Below are positions 25,877 to 34,940 of a DNA stretch of 64,000 nucleotides, one piece after another (the first letter of the stretch is position 1; every line of letters begins with the position of its first letter). The DNA lies in assembly GCA_025359105.1 (NCBI GenBank), contig JANYHK010000056.1, positions 1 to 64,000 of the forward strand, given 5' to 3'. Position numbers and translations under genes: made by a program. This DNA is from Myxococcales bacterium. Its GTDB lineage: Bacteria > Myxococcota_A > Polyangia > Polyangiales > Polyangiaceae. The notes beneath the pieces are model-generated. The model did not search any database, was not told the origin of the DNA, and saw only the letters and a list, made by a program, of their open reading frames with translations.

Positions 25877-27715
25877 TCACGGATCTACGTCACCGTCCAT
25901 GACGCGGAGGAAGGGCAAGAGCGCGCCCTTCGCGTTGTGATCGAAGGTCACGAGCCACGGCGGCGCGACCCCGGCGGCGCGCCGGTCGGTCGCAGCCAAG
26001 CCGCCCTGGGAATAGAGGGTGACCACGTCGTCGAGGGTCTGCAGCTTGCCGCCGTGGCCGAAGGGAGCGGTGCCGGTGATGCCGCGGAGGGTCGGGGTCT
26101 TGAACGCGCCCACCATCCCTTGATCGATGCCGATGCCGAGGGCGTGCGCGACGTTGCGGTCGTCGCTGTAGGGACCGCTGGACAAGAACGGGCTCTGCAC
26201 GAGGAGCGCCTGGCCGTCCTGGCGGCCCACGTCGGCCTTGCCGTCGGCCCGTCCGGTGGGGAAGCGCGTCGCGTGGAAGGCGTCGTCGGAGAGGCGCGGC
26301 CCCCAGTGGCACTGCGCGCAGCCGAGGCGAAAGAAGACGGAGAGCCCATTTTTCTCGGGCCCCGTGAGCGCGGCCGCGTCGCCGGCGACGTAGGCGTCGA
26401 AGCGGTTCGGCTTCACGCGGAGCGTGCGCTCGTAGGCGGCGATGGACTTTCCGATGTTCACGAAGACGCGCGTGACGAGGATCTGATCGGCGCCCGGCAT
26501 CTTGTCGTACGCCGCGTCGCCCGGCTTGCCCGCCGGCGGAAAGCGCGCGGTGTCCCCGAGCGGCGGGAGCGTGCCCCACACGGCCTGGTAGTCGGCGGCG
26601 TACGCGTCGAAGATGCGGTGCGCGGCGAAGAGGCGCGACGCGGCATACTCCTTCGCGTCCTCGATCGGCAAGAGCGCTTGCATCCATTGCGTGTCTGCGC
26701 GCCCGTCCCAGAACTGCCACCGCTGGTGCGCCGCGAGCGCGAGGGCGGGCGCGTTCCGATCGGTGTGGGCGACCCCTTCGGAGACGGAGAGCCCGTCCTG
26801 GAAGAGCTTGTTCGGCGCGTGGCACGTCGCACACGACACGCTGCCGCTCGGCGAGAGCGAGGCGTCGGAGAAGAGCCGCTTGCCGAGCGCCGCCGCGGCG
26901 GGATCCTCGGCCTTCGCGTTCGTCGTGTCGGGCGGCGGCGCGCCCGGCAGCGTCATGTCGTGGAGCAGATCCCACTCGTTCGGGTAAAAGAGGCCGTCCT
27001 TCTTGGTCGGCACGGTGAGCGGCGGGGGCGGCGCGCCGTCGAGGGTCGCCAGGGCCTGGCGAATGCGGAGCTCGAGCTCGGCCGGATCGGGGTTGGTCGC
27101 GAGGTCCTGGACCGTCATCGTTCGCGTGTCGACGAAGACGTAAAGGGGCAGGGGGCCGGTGCTCGGGTTCACCTTGCCGAGCTGGAACTTCGGATCGGCG
27201 CCGACGCGATCGGGCGCGTCGATGAGCTTCTGCAGCTTCGACACGTCGGCGGCCTGCGGCTGAAAGCCGTCCTCGTTGGCGAGCTCGAGATCGAGGAACG
27301 TGAGGCGTGCGCCGACGTCGAGCGCCTTCATCGCGCCGGTGTGCGCGTAGTGCCAGCGGCACGTGCCGCACCACGCCGCGCCCGTGCGGAGGACGAGCAG
27401 GCGCGACGCCGGGGCACACGGCTCGAAGTACTCGTGCAGCGAGAGCTTGGTCGCGGCGCCCGTCGTGGTGAGCGCGTCGAACGTCAGATCGGGCAAGGTG
27501 GCGTGGAGGGCTACGTCCGTCGGGCGGTTGGGGTACGCCCCGTCGACGCTCTTGCCGTCCTTGCAGAGCCCCGCGTCGGGCGCGCGCGAGGCGTCGGGAG
27601 CGCCGGCGTCGACGAACGACGCGTAGTTCGTGTAGAGGCCGCTCCCCTCGCACGCCTGCGCGGCTGCGACGAGGACCGTGAGCGCGAGGCCCGCGAAGGC
27701 GGCGCGGCCCCTCAC
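25877..27715 (-). CDS. Diheme cytochrome c peroxidase/MauG-family lipoprotein with N-terminal thioredoxin-like domain
   Basis: A 612-residue exported protein with lipobox AAQAC. Residues ~45-230 form a thioredoxin-like domain with active-site motif AAWCGTCRWH. From about 290 the MauG/cytochrome c peroxidase fold begins: LGKRLFSDASLSPSGSVSCA precedes the first haem site CATCH; DGRADTQWMQALLPIED and VTRVFVNIGKSIAAYERT follow; the second site is CAQCH; FKTPTLRGITGTAPFGHGG is diagnostic of the family. These enzymes use two c-haems to reduce peroxide or oxidise protein substrates in the periplasm. The fusion with a thioredoxin-type domain is uncommon. GTG 27715 overlaps the TGA of the upstream aldolase/dehydrogenase gene as GTGA. 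Confidence 0.83.
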   Translation of the reverse strand: MRGRAAFAGLALTVLVAAAQACEGSGLYTNYASFVDAGAPDASRAPDAGLCKDGKSVDGAYPNRPTDVALHATLPDLTFDALTTTGAATKLSLHEYFEPCAPASRLLVLRTGAAWCGTCRWHYAHTGAMKALDVGARLTFLDLELANEDGFQPQAADVSKLQKLIDAPDRVGADPKFQLGKVNPSTGPLPLYVFVDTRTMTVQDLATNPDPAELELRIRQALATLDGAPPPPLTVPTKKDGLFYPNEWDLLHDMTLPGAPPPDTTNAKAEDPAAAALGKRLFSDASLSPSGSVSCATCHAPNKLFQDGLSVSEGVAHTDRNAPALALAAHQRWQFWDGRADTQWMQALLPIEDAKEYAASRLFAAHRIFDAYAADYQAVWGTLPPLGDTARFPPAGKPGDAAYDKMPGADQILVTRVFVNIGKSIAAYERTLRVKPNRFDAYVAGDAAALTGPEKNGLSVFFRLGCAQCHWGPRLSDDAFHATRFPTGRADGKADVGRQDGQALLVQSPFLSSGPYSDDRNVAHALGIGIDQGMVGAFKTPTLRGITGTAPFGHGGKLQTLDDVVTLYSQGGLAATDRRAAGVAPPWLVTFDHNAKGALLPFLRVMDGDVDP

Positions 27716-29733
27716 CGCGGAAACGCTGCGGCGTTTCCGCCGTCCACGGTGACCACGCATCCGGTCGTCGCCCGCGCGCCTGCGAGGTACGCGAACGCCT
27801 CCGCGACGTCGCTGGCGAGGACCTCGCGCTCGAGCAGGTTCGCGCGGAAGTACGCGTCGACCTCGAGCCCTCGCGCCTTCGCGCGCGACTCGAGCACGCC
27901 GCCCTCGAAGAGCTTGGTGCGCACGCGGTCCGCGTTCACGGCGTTCGCGCGGATCCCGTGCTTTCCAAGATCGACCGCGTGCTGCTTCATCAGGGCCACG
28001 AGCGCGCTCTTGGCGACGGCGTACGGCCCGAAGCCGGGCCCGGGGTTGAACGCCGCCTTGCTCGCGTTGAAGAGCAGGCACCCGCCGCGCCCCTGCGCGA
28101 GCATCACCGCGGCACCGAGGCGCGCGACCGTGGCGTGGGCGAGGAGGTTCGTCTCGAGCGACCCGCGGAGTGCGTCCTGGCCTTCCGGCGTGTGGAGCAT
28201 CCCCTCCGGCGCGTCGCCGGCGTTCGACACGACGACGTCGAGCCCGCCGAACGCGCGCACGCACCCTGCGATCGCGGCAGCCACCTCGGCCTCGCGGGTG
28301 ACGTCGGCCTTCGCGAAGGCGAGCTGCCCTGCTCGTTTCGGATCCCGCGCGACGTCCTCGCGATCGACGAGCATCACGTGGGCGCCCAGCTCGGCGAGGC
28401 GCGCGGCCGTCGCCTGCCCGATGCCGCTCGCCGCCCCGGTGACGAGCGCGATCGCGCGCGCGAGCGGGAGGTCGGCACCCTTCTTCAGCTTCGCCTGCTC
28501 CAGGCTCCAGTACTCGACGTCGAACAGATCGCTCCGGCCCAGCGGCGCGTACTTTCCCACGTACGTCGCGTCGAGCACGACGTCGATCGTGTGCTCGTAC
28601 ACATCGGCGGCGATCTCCGCCTCGGCGCGCGTCTTGCCGACGGCCACGATGCCGACCTTGGGCACGAGCACGACGCGCGGCCACGGATCGAGCTTCGTCC
28701 GCGTGACTCCCTTGGCGCGCGTCATCGTGTCGAAGTACGCGTCGTAGAGCGCCGCGTAGTCCAGGATCTTCGCTTCGAGATCCTCGTCGTCGCGGACGTA
28801 GAGCGGCACGGGCTTGGTGCGCAGGACGTGGTCGGGCGTCGCGCATCCGATCTGCGACAGCTGTTTGGCGTGCGGCAGGTCGAGGAACGACAGGACGCTC
28901 TCCGTTGCGCGGACGGCCAGGATGGGGCCGCGCTCCGCCGGCACCTCCGCCGCCTTCGCGAGCGCGCCGCGCAGGCGCGGGAGAAAGCGCGCCTCGCGTG
29001 CGGCGTCGCGCGTCACGCTGGGCATCACCACCGTCGCGCGCCGGTCGGCGATGAACCGCTCGGCGCGCGTCACCGCCGCGATCATGCGCTCGTAGGACTC
29101 CTGCGCCGTCTCGCCGAACGTGAAGATGCCGTGGCGCTCGAGCACGATCACCTGCGGCGTGCCCATCTTCGACGCGGCGTCGAAGGCCTGCGCGCAGCGC
29201 TTGGCGAGCGTGAAGCCGGGCATCACGTACGGCACCCACACGAGCCCGTCCCCGAACAGCTCGCGGCAGAGATCGTGTGCGTTCGCCTGGTCCACGATGC
29301 TCAGCACGGCGTTGGCGTGCGTGTGCTCCACGAAGCGCGCCGGGAGAAACGCGTGCAGCAGCGCCTCGACGCTCGGCGTCGGCGCGGCCGCGTCGAGCAG
29401 GGCGAGGCGCAGCGCGTTCACCATGTCCTCGTCGCTCAAGGTCGGGAGCGCCCGCAGGGCGCGGAGCGGCGCGAGGCGAACCGCGGGGTGGCCGGGCGGC
29501 TCGATCGTCGCCAGATCCCACCCCGAGCCCTTGATCCACATGATCTCGACGTCCTCGCCGAGGAGCGTCGTCGCGCGACCCTTCGCCGACGTGTTGCCGC
29601 CGCCGTGCAGGACGAGCGACGGCTCGGCGCCGAGGAGGCGCGCGGTGTACGTGCGGAGCGCGAGCGTCTCGGGCACGCCGGGGGAGGCGCTGACGGCCCC
29701 CGCGGCATCGCGATCGTCGAAGCGACTCTGCAT
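27712..29733 (-). CDS. Bifunctional class II aldolase / short-chain dehydrogenase (rhamnulose-1-P aldolase/lactaldehyde dehydrogenase type)
   Basis: A 673-residue cytosolic fusion. The class II aldolase/adducin domain fills about 30-380: LHGGGNTSAKG, metal-ligand motif EHTHANAVLS, and IFTFGETAQESYERM. The short-chain dehydrogenase domain starts near 430 with the NAD(P) motif VTGAASGIGQA, followed by VVSNAG, LLFNASKAAF with a likely catalytic Ser and YAVAKSA (YxxxK). This architecture matches the RhaD/RhaEW-type proteins that cleave rhamnulose 1-phosphate to DHAP and L-lactaldehyde and oxidise or reduce the latter, or related fucose/xylulose enzymes. No rhamnose isomerase or kinase is nearby. 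Translation is coupled to a secreted diheme protein, an odd operon partner. Confidence 0.85.
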   Translation of the reverse strand: MQSRFDDRDAAGAVSASPGVPETLALRTYTARLLGAEPSLVLHGGGNTSAKGRATTLLGEDVEIMWIKGSGWDLATIEPPGHPAVRLAPLRALRALPTLSDEDMVNALRLALLDAAAPTPSVEALLHAFLPARFVEHTHANAVLSIVDQANAHDLCRELFGDGLVWVPYVMPGFTLAKRCAQAFDAASKMGTPQVIVLERHGIFTFGETAQESYERMIAAVTRAERFIADRRATVVMPSVTRDAAREARFLPRLRGALAKAAEVPAERGPILAVRATESVLSFLDLPHAKQLSQIGCATPDHVLRTKPVPLYVRDDEDLEAKILDYAALYDAYFDTMTRAKGVTRTKLDPWPRVVLVPKVGIVAVGKTRAEAEIAADVYEHTIDVVLDATYVGKYAPLGRSDLFDVEYWSLEQAKLKKGADLPLARAIALVTGAASGIGQATAARLAELGAHVMLVDREDVARDPKRAGQLAFAKADVTREAEVAAAIAGCVRAFGGLDVVVSNAGDAPEGMLHTPEGQDALRGSLETNLLAHATVARLGAAVMLAQGRGGCLLFNASKAAFNPGPGFGPYAVAKSALVALMKQHAVDLGKHGIRANAVNADRVRTKLFEGGVLESRAKARGLEVDAYFRANLLEREVLASDVAEAFAYLAGARATTGCVVTVDGGNAAAFPR

Positions 29734-29857
29734 GAGACGAATCTAGCGGGTTTGTCGCTATTGCGCCGCGTGTACGAGACGCGAAATGTCTTCGGCGGAA
29801 GGCTACCCTCGATAGAACGGCGCGCGCTTGCTGGAGCTTCGCAGCCCTTGAACCAGG

Positions 29858-30244
29858 CTACTGCGGGGCTTGCGCCGTCACTTCGGACTGGATCGTCGCC
29901 ACGACGACGCCATCGGCGAGGAACATCACCTGGGTCTTACCGGGCTTGAGGCCGAGGAACGCGTAGTTCTTGTCGCCGTAGGCATGAACGACGGTCAGCA
30001 TCGTCGGATCGCTCGACTGCACGTCGCCGACCATCGGCTTCTCGTCGTTGTTGAACGGCGCGATGTGCGCGGTGACGATCGAGCCCTGCGTGACGGCGAT
30101 CCGGAAGGCCGTGACCTGGGATGGCAGATCGTTGGACGACACCGAGCTGATGTCCGTGTGCGAATAGTTCGCGATGCAGCCGCTGGATGCGGCCGCGAAC
30201 GGGAGGACGAGGAGGAGCGGAAGCCGCGAGAGGAGGTTGTTCAT
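29858..30244 (-). CDS. Small Ig-like (Big-type) lipoprotein
   Basis: A 128-residue lipoprotein: signal MNNLLSRLPLLLVLPFAAAS with lipobox SSGC, then one Ig-like domain. The end of that domain (VVHAYGDKNYAFLGLKPGKT, VMFLADGVVVATI) resembles bacterial Ig-like Big_2 modules, as in the neighbouring gene. It starts at ATG 30244, sharing one base with the upstream stop (TGATG), so the two Ig-like lipoproteins are translated together and may form a complex or share an anchoring role at the cell surface. No catalytic motif is visible. Confidence 0.68.
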   Translation of the reverse strand: MNNLLSRLPLLLVLPFAAASSGCIANYSHTDISSVSSNDLPSQVTAFRIAVTQGSIVTAHIAPFNNDEKPMVGDVQSSDPTMLTVVHAYGDKNYAFLGLKPGKTQVMFLADGVVVATIQSEVTAQAPQ

Positions 30245-31008
30245 CACAGCACCGTCACGTCGAAGGACGCCTTGATGGTCTTGGAGTCGTCGGCGTACGC
30301 GGTGATCGTCGCCGTGCCGGTGGCGACGGCGCTCACCTGGATGCTGGCGGAGTGCGCGTCGGTGACGAAGGCGGCGATCTTCGGATCGCTCGTCTCCCAG
30401 GTGAACGAGTCGATCGCGCCGGCGAGCGGCTGGTTGTTCTGGTCCTGGGCGATGAGCGTGAAGGTGGCTATCGGGCCCTTCGCGAGCGCCGTCGGCGAGG
30501 CGACCTTGCGCTTCGTCTTGGCGTCCTGGATCTGCAGCTTCTGGATCGCGTTGATCTTGATGAGCGTGTAGTCGACGAGCGTGCTGTCGACCGTGCTCTG
30601 CGTGTAGACGCCGACGACCCCCGACTTGTTCGCCCGAAACTGCCCGTCACCCAGCCCCGCCATGAAGTCGGGGGCCACGACCTTGAGCACCGGATTGCCG
30701 ACGTTCGTGGTGCCGCGGTTCAACTGGTACAGGAGCCGGAAGCGCCCGCCGACGGCGACCTCCGACGGAAAGCACTGCGTGCCGGCGGGGATGAGCGTGT
30801 TGTCCGTCACGTTGCACCCCGGCATCGTCTTCAGACCCTCGGGGCAGATCGGATCCTGGTCCGTATCGCACTGGTACTGAAACACGCCGTGCCCGAGGTT
30901 GCCCTCGCGCCCGGTCGACGCCGACGACGCACCGCACGCCACGACGGCGAGCACCATCGCGCCGAGCCCCCCATGCGCCCATCCGAATCTGCCCGTCGTC
31001 GCACGCAT
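30244..31008 (-). CDS. Ig-like (Big_2-type) lipoprotein
   Basis: A 254-residue lipoprotein with signal ending LAVVAC. The N-terminal ~90 mature residues contain paired Cys (YQCDTDQDPICPEG, GCNVTDNTLIPAGTQC). The C-terminal half shows two bacterial Ig-like folds, the last with VSAVATGTATITAYADDSKT, the typical Big_2 end. Such modules occur in surface adhesins and scaffolds. ATG 31008 is chosen because the signal sequence begins there. Upstream frames run into an unusual polypurine leader. It is coupled to the smaller Ig-like lipoprotein downstream. Confidence 0.7.
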   Translation of the reverse strand: MRATTGRFGWAHGGLGAMVLAVVACGASSASTGREGNLGHGVFQYQCDTDQDPICPEGLKTMPGCNVTDNTLIPAGTQCFPSEVAVGGRFRLLYQLNRGTTNVGNPVLKVVAPDFMAGLGDGQFRANKSGVVGVYTQSTVDSTLVDYTLIKINAIQKLQIQDAKTKRKVASPTALAKGPIATFTLIAQDQNNQPLAGAIDSFTWETSDPKIAAFVTDAHSASIQVSAVATGTATITAYADDSKTIKASFDVTVL

Positions 31009-31455
31009 CGTTCTCACCGTGGGTTGGAGTGGAAGTTGAAGAGGTGAAGGCCCGAAGGAAGGCGCGGAAGGAAGGCGCGGAAGAAGGAAGCTCGATCCGA
31101 GAGCGGAGAAAAAAGAGACGCACGACGAACAAGCAGGACGAAGAAGCTGCTGGAGAAGGAGAGTGAGCGAAGAAGGACGAACGAAGAAAGAGGATACGAA
31201 GGCCAAAGAGAAGGAAGAAAGGCCCCGAGGCTCCCGTTGTCGCGACGGGGTACGTGGACGCTCTTGAGCAAGGCGCGTGCCTCGCGCTTTTCGTGGGAAT
31301 TCCGGCGCATTTGCGCTCGGACCCCAGCCCGACCGTGTTCGCGGGGGAAGGGCGTCCCTGACACGCCTGCCAGGGGGCAAGGCCTGCCGGACACGCGCCC
31401 CGACGCGAGTGCTTGACAGCGCGTGCCCACGAGCGGTATCCGTCGCCTTCCCCTC
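31009..31455. other. Long intergenic leader with a polypurine tract
   Basis: 447 bases without a credible gene. From 31021 to 31230 the plus strand is overwhelmingly A and G, with markedly lower GC than its surroundings. It contains a 13-base tandem duplication AAGGAAGGCGCGG at 31055-31080. The complementary pyrimidine strand would be the 5' leader of the Ig-like lipoprotein transcript (minus strand). The region 31231-31455 returns to ordinary composition and holds the tRNA promoter region. I see no stable RNA structure or peptide that I can support. Confidence 0.6.
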
Positions 31456-31527
<72 letters not shown>

Positions 31528-31832
31528 CAAAAGGCTCTCGAAGGTTACGAAGACGCTCCCTTCAACGGAGCACCACTTTCGAGGAAGAGCACCAGTCGGA
31601 CCACCACCTCTCCTGCGAAGAGGTCGGTGTGGACAGGGAGCTCCGTCTTCATGATCCGGTCTTCACCAGGCGAAGCATCCGCCGATGCTCTCCCGCTGCT
31701 CGATCGGGCTGACCGTCGAGTAGTGACCTCGACGGATATCCCCGTGCATTCCCGGTCGCACTGCGCGTGCTAAACTTTCCTAAGATGGACGGACCCGCAG
31801 GGTGTCGGCCATCGGGACTGAAGAGGCACTCC
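31528..31832. other. Gene-poor stretch after tRNA-Val
   Basis: 305 bases between the tRNA and the next lipoprotein. On the minus strand a 34-codon frame (MKTELPVHTDLFAGEVVVRL...) ends in TAA, but it has no ribosome-binding site or homology I recognise. No integrase, attachment-site repeat of the tRNA 3' end or clear promoter is seen, so there is no evidence for an island insertion here. Confidence 0.4.
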
Positions 31833-33023
31833 ATGGGCACGCCTTCATTGAAATGGGTCGCGGGCATCGCGGGCGTCGTTGGGATCTCGATCGCCGCATG
31901 CGGCGGCCCCAGCAGCTCCACGTTCAACGACGGCCAGAGCAGCGGCGGCGGGAGCTCGGGAGGGAGCTCCAGCGGCGACCTGCTGGGCGGCGGTGACGGC
32001 GGCAGCAGCGGGACCAGCGGTGGCACCAGCGGGAGCAGCGGCGGCAGCTCCAGCGGTGGGGTCGCGGCGACCTGCATCGTAGGCAGCCAGGGTTGCCTTT
32101 GCGATTCGCGCGGGCAGTGCGCGCCCCCATTGACGTGCGTGCCGCAGCCAGGGGGGCCCCCCCTCTGTTGCAACGGGGCGAACTGCACGGGAACGGGGAA
32201 CGGCATCGGTACGGTCTGCCCCAAGGGCAGCGGCCCTCCATCGACCTGCACGCCGGGCTCCGTCACCATTCCGCCCGTGACCGCCGGCAACGACAGCTGC
32301 GGTTACCCCAACGGGGGCTTCAACGAGAACATCATCTTCTGCGGGATGACTGCCGCCGGCGGCGGCAACGCACCGGCCACCATCAATGTCTTTTACAAAG
32401 ACGAACATGCCATACCGCTCGGTTGTGCAAACGCGAGCAATCCGGTCTCGGCGTACCCCGGCACCCCCAGCGCACTCTACTACCCACAGACGGGCGACCC
32501 TGCGTGCACCGATACTGTCTTGCGGCCCATGCGCCCGGTGCTCTTCATCACCGACATCACGGCGGATCCGACCTGCACCTCCGGCGACCAGCAACATGGC
32601 GGCACCCCGTACCATCCGGTTGCCATCTTCGGCTCCTGGAAGACCGCTTCGGAAAACGGAACCATCGGCCAGCCCACCGGGGGCGATCCCGCCTCGAACG
32701 GCTGGAACCTCGGACCGGGCGCGGACCCGGTGCCCGCCTCCGTGATGGCGGTGTGTGGCGGCGGGAGCGGGTTCGGCGCGGAGCTACAATTCGCGGCGGG
32801 CCTCATCCCGGGCCATTCGTACCGCCTTCAGACCATCCTCCACGATGGCGATCAGACGCGGGGCGCCGACTCCGGCGAGGGCTGCGCGGTTTTCTGCGCC
32901 TCCGCAGGCGTAGCGTGCCAACCCGCGTGCGGTGCATGCACCACCAACGCGAACTGCTGCTCGGGTCTGACGTGCAGCAACGGTGTGTGTGGGACCTGTT
33001 CCGACGGCGGCATCATTAGATGA
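31833..33023 (+). CDS. Secreted Gly/Ser-rich, Cys-rich lipoprotein
   Basis: A 396-residue lipoprotein: signal KWVAGIAGVVGISIA with lipobox IAAC, then a ~65-residue Gly/Ser linker rich in SSGG repeats, and a ~300-residue Cys-rich domain. Cys pairs cluster at CIVGSQGCLCDSRGQC and at the C terminus (CAVFCASAGVACQPACGACTT..., broken here for length). Such linker-plus-Cys-module lipoproteins are frequent in myxobacterial surface proteomes. The function is unknown. ATG 31833 is preceded by GAGG (GAAGAGGCACTCC), which decides against the upstream frame start at 31767. Confidence 0.7.
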   Translation: MGTPSLKWVAGIAGVVGISIAACGGPSSSTFNDGQSSGGGSSGGSSSGDLLGGGDGGSSGTSGGTSGSSGGSSSGGVAATCIVGSQGCLCDSRGQCAPPLTCVPQPGGPPLCCNGANCTGTGNGIGTVCPKGSGPPSTCTPGSVTIPPVTAGNDSCGYPNGGFNENIIFCGMTAAGGGNAPATINVFYKDEHAIPLGCANASNPVSAYPGTPSALYYPQTGDPACTDTVLRPMRPVLFITDITADPTCTSGDQQHGGTPYHPVAIFGSWKTASENGTIGQPTGGDPASNGWNLGPGADPVPASVMAVCGGGSGFGAELQFAAGLIPGHSYRLQTILHDGDQTRGADSGEGCAVFCASAGVACQPACGACTTNANCCSGLTCSNGVCGTCSDGGIIR

Positions 33024-33121
33024 GTCGCCAAAACCACCCGCACTTGCGCGTGTAGCCGGATCGCGCCGCCGACTCTCCCGGAGCGGGCAACGAGTCGGAG
33101 GGACGCCTGAAGGGGGATCGC

Positions 33122-33589
33122 ATGCAGCGGACGGGCGCTCGGGAGTTCACGGCGATTTTGGGCGGCGCGTCCGGCGAGCGTCCGTCGGTGGAGATCCCCT
33201 TCGACGTGCGGCGTGAGTATGGGGCCGCGCGCGCGAAGGTCATCGCTACCGTCAACGGCGTGAAGCTCCGCACGACCGTCGCGGTTTACGGCGGCAAGTC
33301 GTTCGTAGGATTCCGCAAGGAGATCCGCGAAGCCGCGCGCATCGAGATCGGCGACAGGGTCAAGGTGCGGCTCGAGCCTGATCGCGAAGAACGCGTCGTG
33401 GAGCTGCCCGAAGAGCTCGCCGCGGCGTTCATGAAGGAGCGGGCAGCGAAGGCCGCCTTCGACAGTCTGTCGTTCACGCACCGCAACGAGTACGGCAAGT
33501 GGGTCGCCAGCGGCAAGAAGCCAGAGACGCGCGCGCGTCGCGTGAAGCAGGCGATGGAGATGCTGCGTAAGGGCACGAAGCACCCGTAG
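33122..33589 (+). CDS. DUF1905 / YdeI-OmpD-associated domain protein
   Basis: A 155-residue cytosolic protein. The first ~95 residues match DUF1905 in character: beta segments IPFDVRREYGAARAKVIATV, LRTTVAVYGGKSFVGFRKEI, IEIGDRVKVRLEPD. The last ~55 residues match the YdeI/OmpD-associated (bacteriocin-protection-type) helical domain (ELAAAFMKERAAKAAFDSLSF, YGKWVASGKKPETRARRVKQ). The two domains are commonly fused. Homologues are often annotated as stress or bacteriocin-protection proteins but the mechanism is not established. ATG 33122 follows GGGGGAT. It is flanked by spacers of about 100 and 190 bases and appears monocistronic. Confidence 0.82.
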   Translation: MQRTGAREFTAILGGASGERPSVEIPFDVRREYGAARAKVIATVNGVKLRTTVAVYGGKSFVGFRKEIREAARIEIGDRVKVRLEPDREERVVELPEELAAAFMKERAAKAAFDSLSFTHRNEYGKWVASGKKPETRARRVKQAMEMLRKGTKHP

Positions 33590-33782
33590 GGACCACGCCG
33601 CATCGCTCAGCGCAGCGAGAACGCCCGACGAGCGGCACGGGGGCGAAGCGAGAGAGCGCGCTCTTACGGCAGCTCCTCCTCGTTCTCGGCGCGTTCCTCG
33701 GCTGCGGCTTCGATGCGCGGAGGTCGGCTGATGCGCCAGGTCCCCTTGACGCGGAGGATGCCTCTCTTGGTACGCTGAGCTC

Positions 33783-34874
33783 TTGTCCCGCCACCGGCAC
33801 AGAGACCGCGGCCAGGCGCCGAGCCCACCGGCGCGGCCGAACGCATGCCCGCAGTGCGGGGCACCGGCGAACCACTTCGAGCCCAGCGTCACCGACTACA
33901 CGTGCCATTTCTGCAGCACGGAGTACCCCGTCCTTCACCCGAGCCACGACGACTTCGAGCGCACGATGCGCGAAGCCGAGCAACAGGCCCGCGAGCGCGA
34001 GGAGCGAGACGAAGCGCACGGCGAGCGGGAAAAAGAGCGCGCCAAGGCGAAGGAGAAGGGGAAAGGGAGCGGGAACGGCTGCGTGGGGACGCTCGTTCCG
34101 ATCGCCGTGGTCCTCGGCATCGCGGCGTTCGGGGCGGGGATGTTCTACTACGAAAAGTACGTCGTGCCGGCAGAGTGGGACGGGCACACGTCGTTCAAGT
34201 GCAAGAGCGGGAGCTTCACGTTCATCGACATTCAGGCGACCTCCCCGCTCGAGGCGAGCGAGACGTGCCAGGTGACACTCGTGCGTCCCGCGTTCGAGGC
34301 CCAGCTTCGCGCGCGCGACCACGCGAACATCTATGTTACCGACGGGCGCATCCACACCTCGGGCACCGCCGTGGACGCCAGTGGCTTCGCGAGGATCGTG
34401 CTCACGGGGACGGCCATAGACGGCAAGGTGAGCGCGACAGGCTCGTCGGTCGTCGAATCCAGGAACGCGAAGATCCTCGGCAAGGTCAGCTCGGACGGAC
34501 CGGCGAACCTCGTAGGATTTCCCCCGACGCCCTCGCCGGCGGCGCTCGCGTCTGCGGCGCTGGCGCAGCAGCACCGACTGTCTCCGGGGTCCACGGTGTG
34601 CGTCGGCGTCACCGATTGCTACAAGACGTACTCGGGGCAGGTCGCGGGGCGCCTCGTCGTCCAGCTCGACGCGCACGGCAACGTGAAGAGCGTCTCCTAT
34701 TCGGGGACGGCGAGCCCCGATCAGAAGAAGTGCCTGCTCGACCTGGGGCACAAAAAAGCGCTCACCGACGCGCCTCCTGGGGTCGGGCAGCTCGTGTGCG
34801 ACTACTCGGGCACGGTCTCGCACGGCATCGAGATGATCGCGGAGACCGGCACGTTCGTCCCCGCGCCGCGCTGA
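33783..34874 (+). CDS. Single-pass membrane protein with N-terminal zinc ribbon
   Basis: A 363-residue protein. The N terminus carries a two-Cys-pair zinc ribbon (ACPQCGAPANHF, YTCHFCSTEY). A highly charged coiled-coil of Arg/Glu/Lys (~60 residues, e.g. REAEQQAREREERDEAHGE) is followed by one transmembrane helix (GTLVPIAVVLGIAAFGAGMF). An extracytoplasmic beta-rich region of ~220 residues contains SLRI-like repeats and Cys pairs (GSTVCVGVTDCYKTYSG). I recognise no family. The start is TTG 33783: no ATG or GTG exists in frame before the zinc ribbon, and an in-frame stop lies at 33747-33749. An inside-to-outside signalling or scaffolding role is possible but unsupported. Confidence 0.62.
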   Translation: MSRHRHRDRGQAPSPPARPNACPQCGAPANHFEPSVTDYTCHFCSTEYPVLHPSHDDFERTMREAEQQAREREERDEAHGEREKERAKAKEKGKGSGNGCVGTLVPIAVVLGIAAFGAGMFYYEKYVVPAEWDGHTSFKCKSGSFTFIDIQATSPLEASETCQVTLVRPAFEAQLRARDHANIYVTDGRIHTSGTAVDASGFARIVLTGTAIDGKVSATGSSVVESRNAKILGKVSSDGPANLVGFPPTPSPAALASAALAQQHRLSPGSTVCVGVTDCYKTYSGQVAGRLVVQLDAHGNVKSVSYSGTASPDQKKCLLDLGHKKALTDAPPGVGQLVCDYSGTVSHGIEMIAETGTFVPAPR

Positions 34875-34940
34875 ACCTCGTCGCGAGCGCGCGAGACGCC
34901 GAGTACCCTTCGACCCGACGACGGGCCGCACGGGTGGCTC

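Noticed and set aside
25853-28747. 964-codon plus-strand frame
   Set aside because: Antisense to the MauG-type and aldolase/dehydrogenase genes, where family motifs and coupling are clear.
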